Shown here piece by piece: positions 7,006 to 10,078 of a DNA stretch of 10,078 nt. The DNA lies in contig NW_003156139.1 of the NCBI RefSeq assembly GCF_000003605.2, forward strand, positions 1 to 10,078, given 5' to 3'. Positions within the stretch are counted from its first letter, which is position 1, and every line of letters starts with the position of its first letter. Source of the DNA: Saccoglossus kowalevskii (lineage: Eukaryota; Hemichordata; Enteropneusta; Harrimaniidae). Made by a program: the position numbers and the translations under genes. The notes under the pieces were generated by a model. That model was not told the DNA's origin. It searched no databases and saw only the letters and a list, made by a program, of their open reading frames with translations.

Positions 7006-7101
7006 CATCAACATTTTTATTCCACCGTACATACTATCTATTTCCCTTGATTTTTTGCCCAGACGAAGCATTAAATGACATACAATTCGGGCGAATATTC
7101 A
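7006..7101 (+). repeat. Hybrid spacer after copy 33
   Basis: The left half (CCGTACATACTATCTATTTC, then CCTTGA) equals the spacer after copy 31; the right half (GCCCAGACGAAGCATTAAAT and on to CGGGCGAATATTCA) equals the spacer after copy 32. The switch lies in the GATTTTTTGCC shared by both (7049-7059). Confidence 0.75.
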
Positions 7102-7221
7102 GCCTACTGCCAAACCATTTCAGAATACACCAGTTCTCGTCCGATCACTGAAGTTAAGCCGCATCAGGCATGGTTAGGACTTGCATTGGAGAACGGCTGG
7201 GAATACTACGTGCAGTAGGCT
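7102..7221 (+). rRNA. 5S rRNA-like copy 34
   Basis: Full 120 nt with 8 substitutions: G19T, T59C, G65A, G69A, T77G, G86T, C92A, C106T. The first five equal copy 32. It follows the hybrid spacer. Confidence 0.85.
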
Positions 7222-7315
7222 GATGAACATTTTTATTTCACCGTTCACTAACTTTTTTTCATGATTTTTTGCCTAGCCGAAGCATTAAATGTCATCCAAT
7301 TCCGACGAATTTTCA

Positions 7316-7434
7316 GCCTACTGACAAACCATTGCAGAATACACCAGTTCTCGTCCGATCACTGAAGTTAAGCTCATCGGACGTGGTTAGTACTTGCATG
7401 GGAGACCGGCTGAGAATATCACGTGCAGTAGGCT
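7316..7434 (+). rRNA. 5S rRNA-like copy 35 (G60-minus type)
   Basis: 119 nt: G60 lost, with C9A, G67A, G99A and C105T. Otherwise consensus. Confidence 0.86.
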
Positions 7435-7530
7435 GATGAACATTTTTATTCCACCGTACTTACTAACTTTTTTCCATGATTTTTTGCCTAACCGAAGCAT
7501 TAAATGACATCCAATTGCGACGAATATTCA

Positions 7531-7649
7531 GCCTACTGCCAAACCATTGCAGAATACACCAGTTCTCGTCTGATCACTGAAGTTAAGCTAACCGGACGTG
7601 GTTAGTACTTGCTTGGGAGACCGGCTGAGAATATCACGTGCAGTAGGCT
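7531..7649 (+). rRNA. 5S rRNA-like copy 36 (G60-minus type)
   Basis: 119 nt, one base short in the helix II 3' strand (CTAACCGG). Also C41T, T63C, G67A, A84T, G99A and C105T. Confidence 0.85.
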
Positions 7650-7746
7650 TATCAACATTTTTATTCCACATTACATACAATCTTTTTCCCATGATTTTTT
7701 GCCTAGTCGTTGCAATAAATGACATCCAATTGCGTACGAATATTCA

Positions 7747-7866
7747 GCCTACTGCCAAACCATTGCAGAATACACCAGTTCTCGTCCGATCACTGAAGTT
7801 AAGATTAATCGGGCGTGGACAGTACTTGCATGAGAGACCGGCTGGGAATATCACGTGCAGTAGGCA
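7747..7866 (+). rRNA. 5S rRNA-like copy 37
   Basis: Full 120 nt with 8 substitutions: C58A, G60T, C61A, T73A, T74C, G87A, C105T, T120A. The helix II 3' strand is lost. Closest relative is copy 25. Confidence 0.85.
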
Positions 7867-7962
7867 CATTAACATTGTTATTCCACCGTACATACTAACT
7901 TTTTCCCGGAATTTTTTGCCTAGCCGAAGCATTAATTGTTAACCAATTCCGACGAATTTTCA
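7747..7962 (+). repeat. Duplicated unit: copy 37 and spacer
   Basis: Partner of 5166-5381, 2581 bp away (12 units). That is the same unit offset as the copies 8-11 / 20-23 duplication, though the two pairs do not overlap. Confidence 0.75.
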
Positions 7963-8082
7963 GCCTACTGCCAAACCATTGCAGAATACACCAGTTGTCG
8001 TCCGATCACTGAACTTAATCTGCATTGGACATGTTTAGTACTTTCATGGGAGACCGGCTGGTAATACCGCGTGCAGTAGGCT
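7963..8082 (+). rRNA. 5S rRNA-like copy 38, diverged
   Basis: Full 120 nt with 10 substitutions: C35G, G52C, G57T, C64T, G67A, G69A, G72T, G82T, G100T, A107G. Pairs in helices IV and V are lost. Confidence 0.83.
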
Positions 8083-8178
8083 CATCAAAAATTTTATTCC
8101 GCAGTACATACTAACATTTTTCCTGGATTATTTGCATAGCCGAAACAATTATTGACATCCAATTCCGACGAAAATTCA

Positions 8179-8304
8179 GTCTACTGCCAATCCATTGCAG
8201 AATACACCAGTTCTCGTCCGATCACTGAAGTTAAGCTCACCGGACGTGGTTAGTACTTGCAGTGGACACCGGCTGAGAATATCAAATATCACGTGCAGTA
8301 GGCA
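8179..8304 (+). pseudogene. 5S rRNA-like copy 39, 7-bp tandem duplication
   Basis: 126 nt: AATATCA is duplicated in tandem just before helix V closes, and G60 is lost. About 10 substitutions, including C2T, A13T, T85G, G86T, G90C, C105T and T120A. The insertion separates the loop E and helix V strands, so it is very likely non-functional. Confidence 0.83.
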
Positions 8305-8400
8305 CATTAACATTTTTATTCCACCGTACATACTAACTTTTTTCCGGGATTTTTTGAATAGCCAAGGCTTTAAATGGCATCCAATTCCGACGAATTTTCA

Positions 8401-8519
8401 GCCTACTGACAAACTATTGCAGAATACACCAGTTCTCGACCGATAACTGAAGTTAAGCTCACTGGACGTGGTTAGTACTTGCATGGGAGACCGGCTGAGA
8501 ATATCACGTGCAGTAGGCT
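8401..8519 (+). rRNA. 5S rRNA-like copy 40, last unit
   Basis: 119 nt (G60-minus type) with 9 substitutions: C9A, C15T, T39A, C45A, T63C, C64T, G67A, G99A, C105T. It is the final gene; its spacer is cut after about 27 nt by the LINE junction, though the first T5 tract is kept. Confidence 0.85.
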
Positions 8520-8546
8520 TATCAACATTTTTATTCAACTGTACAT

Positions 8547-8886
8547 GCCATACATGCCTTGGAAGAGAATAGAAGGTCCGTCCAACTACCATGATGTATC
8601 TGAGGAACCGTTATTCTTTAATCCACTTATAAGACACCATCTGAGTGGTTTACCATTAAACATGCGACATTTCATTGAGGCCGGCATCACTAAAGTAGGC
8701 CAGTTAATCGACAATGGAAGGTGGCTGGACAACGACACCATTCATCGTCAAGTGCCTATATACTCCAAACGCGTGTTTGTTTTAGCGATGGGCGTTATTA
8801 TGAGAACTATACCTGAAAAATGGAAAAGGATAATCGAAAATACTTTTGATACACACGTGCAAGTCAACAATCCAAAGATTTCCTGC
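8547..8886 (+). pseudogene. LINE ORF2 fragment, post-RT connector region
   Basis: Open in the frame of 8479 until TAA at 8887-8889; the first 22 codons of that open frame are 5S-unit sequence and do not belong to it. Recognisable pieces are MPWKRIEG, then EEPLFFNPLIRHH, FIEAGITKVGQLIDNGRW and TIPEKWKRIIENTF, the pattern found between the reverse transcriptase and the C-terminal zinc-binding part of many animal LINE ORF2 proteins. The reverse transcriptase and endonuclease are absent. The reading continues two frames over (frame of 8850), so a frameshift lies between 8850 and 8886. Not a start-to-stop gene. Confidence 0.72.
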
Positions 8887-9581
8887 TAAACTGTCCGTTA
8901 TATAAACTTGAAAAAGGGTCCATATATAAATGTCTTGTTACTCTACAATACATTAAACACCAACACACGCAACAAAATACGATATGGCATGAAATACTAT
9001 CGTTTCCCTCAGATATTACACCTAACTTTGGTAATTGCTATCTGCCACCCATATTATAAAAAGATGGTGACCTACAGTGGCGCCTAATTCACGGCGCATA
9101 TCCCACTGGCAGGTTTTTACTAAGTTCTCGTATCAGAAACACAGATAAAAGCCCTTTTTGTGACGAGGTCGATGACCTGGTGCACATATTCATTGAATGC
9201 AGTCGGCTTGCTTTTGTTCATCTCACTCTCAAAAGGATCGTCAAACTAGTACTGGATTCGAATACTGGTATTCCTTTGGATTGGCACATATTCGGTCCAC
9301 CTACACAAAAATATAACAGAGATTGTCATCAGTTGCTGTGCTTCCTTATCACAACTGCCAAGGTGGCAATACATGTCACACGATACAACAAAATGAATGA
9401 TCTGGACCAAACCGATGTACTGATGTGCTTCAAAGCACGGGTCAAAAATTGTTTGAAGAATGAATTTGAATACCATCACCTCAACCACTCGATACAGTCG
9501 TTCACCAACCGGTACTGCATTAACGATGCCATCGCCACAGTAACAGACGGGAAACTCCAAACTGCTGCGGAAATTACATAG
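8850..9581 (+). pseudogene. LINE ORF2 C-terminal fragment with zinc-binding motif
   Basis: Continues the LINE protein in a second frame: CPLYKLEKG, then IWHEILSFPSDITPNFGN, then an in-frame TAA at 9057-9059 directly before KDGDLQWRLIHGAYPTG. The zinc-binding part reads SPFCDEVDDLVHIFIEC (9150-9200); the family normally has C-x2-C-x(n)-H-x4-C, so the first cysteine is replaced by serine (AGC at 9150) while Cys 9159, His 9183 and Cys 9198 remain. The C-terminal tail runs another 127 codons to TAG at 9579-9581. The only long open stretch starts after the stop, so no protein of normal length can be made. Confidence 0.75.
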
Positions 9582-10078
9582 GGACCAACTTTACCAACAG
9601 TTGAATTAATACTGGGTTTTATATTGACCACGGACCTTGTCTTCTATTCGGACAATACTTTAAGACTCATTAAGAGGCCACACACAGAGGGTGTATGTCA
9701 CCGTTTTTTGTATATACAATTGTAAATCGTGTATTCTAGTATATATTTTTAGTCTAGCGCACTTGCGCACATGCTCAGCTACCGATAGTTGACAATGCAT
9801 GACGTATTTTAAAGATATTGATAAAAACTATATACATATACTTTTTATGTAAGTATCTATATTTATTAATTACTATTTTGACCTTCATCGTAAATTTGCA
9901 ATGTATTTTTTAACATAGATGAACTGTATAATTTACAACTGAGTAATAAAAAGAGAGTACATATGTTAACACTTTGCAGTACAGTCAAACCGCTCTGGAA
10001 CTTTGTCTTCAGCCTTATATCTAAGATTTTAAACGGGACTACAATACACAATACTGACAAGCCTGTGTGCATGATATT
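9582..10078. other. AT-rich non-coding flank
   Basis: No gene, 5S sequence or LINE coding sequence is recognisable on either strand. The start may be the LINE 3' untranslated region. It holds TA-rich stretches (GTATATACAATTGTA near 9712; TATACATATAC near 9830), a small inverted repeat GCGCA-CT-TGCGC at 9757-9768, and one AATAAA. A 68-codon open frame on the - strand (9866-10072) resembles nothing I know. Confidence 0.6.
9945..9950 (+). promoter_or_regulatory. Possible polyadenylation signal AATAAA
   Basis: The only AATAAA after the LINE stop codon on the + strand, 364 nt downstream. It could be the LINE's own signal, but no A-tract follows it, and a single hexamer in AT-rich DNA is weak evidence. 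Confidence 0.25.

Larger units (their letters stand above)
1..8546 (+). repeat. Tandem 5S rRNA-like gene array, 40 units
   Basis: Forty head-to-tail units, each a 113-126 nt gene-like part (mostly 120) plus a 94-98 nt spacer (mostly 96). Gene parts start with GCCTAC and end with GTAGGCT. Recognisable 5S blocks are TCTCGTCCGATCAC, GAAGTTAAGC, GGTTAGTACTTG, ATGGGAGACC and GGGAATACC. Bases 1-8 are the end of a spacer, so the array continues to the left; it stops at the junction with LINE sequence near 8547. Copies differ from the consensus by 1 to about 13 substitutions. Whether this is the species' working 5S locus, its decaying edge, or a 5S-derived satellite cannot be settled from the window. 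Confidence 0.95.
8547..9581 (+). mobile_element. 5'-truncated LINE (non-LTR retrotransposon) ORF2 remnant
   Basis: Array homology stops after GTACAT (8546) and LINE coding sequence begins at once, in the same orientation as the 5S genes. Only the region after the reverse transcriptase domain is left: a connector part with the EPLFFNP and AGITKVGQLID signatures, then the GDLQWRLIHGAYPTG and CxxC/HxxxxC-like zinc-binding part (zf-RVT type). This layout is typical of L1/Tx1-like LINE ORF2 ends. A frameshift, a stop codon and a lost cysteine show it is dead. 5' truncation is usual for LINE copies. The true 3' end is not visible: I see no poly(A) tail, target-site duplication or returning 5S sequence. 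Confidence 0.8.

Noticed and set aside
304-8446. Many + strand open frames of 60-142 codons with MHGRPAGNTTCSRLINIFIP-like peptides
   Set aside because: They are readings of the 3' part of the 5S unit plus spacer, repeated because the DNA repeats. Frames break at every indel, there is no protein-level constraint, and the DNA is explained by 5S structure.
1-8546. CRISPR array or bacterial repeat system
   Set aside because: The regular repeat is 120 nt of 5S-like sequence and the 96-nt spacers are homologous to each other, not unique. The flanking LINE is eukaryotic.
1-8546. 5S-derived SINE (SINE3-like) family
   Set aside because: Units are in strict head-to-tail order with a constant spacer, the full 120-nt 5S is present, and there are no LINE-like tails, A-tracts or target duplications between units.
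1518-8592. Short - strand open frames inside the array and across its right end
   Set aside because: Antisense readings of the same 5S units; no recognisable protein, and the last one merely runs from the LINE remnant into copy 40.
9246-9560. 104-codon open frame on the - strand
   Set aside because: It is antisense to the LINE C-terminal coding sequence and has no recognisable features.
9866-10072. 68-codon open frame on the - strand in the right flank
   Set aside because: Short, AT-rich, no known motif; expected by chance in this composition.
9582-10078. Return of the 5S array after the LINE
   Set aside because: I looked for GCCTAC, GAAGTTAAGC, ATGGGAGACC and their complements in the flank and found none.

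Overview
The window is eukaryotic and almost certainly animal nuclear DNA. Positions 1-8546 are a head-to-tail array of 40 copies of a 5S ribosomal RNA-like gene, all on the + strand. Each gene is 120 nt in its intact form, and the spacers are 94-98 nt (usually 96), giving a unit of about 216 bp. The array runs off the left edge. Positions 8547-9581 are the decayed C-terminal part of a LINE (non-LTR retrotransposon) ORF2 protein, and 9582-10078 is AT-rich DNA in which I recognise no gene. An invertebrate is my guess from the 5S type and the LINE; the sequence does not fix the phylum.

The array consensus has every 5S landmark: closing helix I, the loop E strands, the internal control region used by TFIIIA and RNA polymerase III, a TATA-like box 31 nt upstream, and T-runs downstream. 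It is diverged from familiar animal 5S, but the changes are paired in helices I, III, IV and V, and the helix II stem is kept. The ancestral unit therefore evolved as a working structured RNA. Individual copies here are much less uniform than a freshly homogenised 5S array: no copy equals the consensus, and the closest (copy 13) has one change. Five copies share a 7-nt deletion that removes one strand of loop E, and others carry small indels. Copy positions (nt 1-120) below are numbered against the by-eye consensus; copy 13 at 2594-2713 can serve as the reference, with G94A as its only difference.

The array has a layered history. Copies 1-6 alternate as a two-unit (about 431 bp) repeat. Copies 8-11 recur as 20-23, 13-16 as 18-21, 7-8 as 32-33 and 25-26 as 37-38, with shared gene variants and shared spacers. 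One spacer (7006-7101) is a visible hybrid of two neighbouring spacer types. These are the expected marks of unequal crossing-over and local conversion in a tandem array.

The last unit is cut about 27 nt into its spacer and joined directly to the 5'-truncated LINE remnant, which lies in the same orientation. The remnant has a frameshift (within 8850-8886), an in-frame stop (9057-9059) and a lost zinc-binding cysteine, so it is dead. The open frames inside the array are chance readings of the repeat, not protein genes. I see no CRISPR array, tRNA or intact protein-coding gene.
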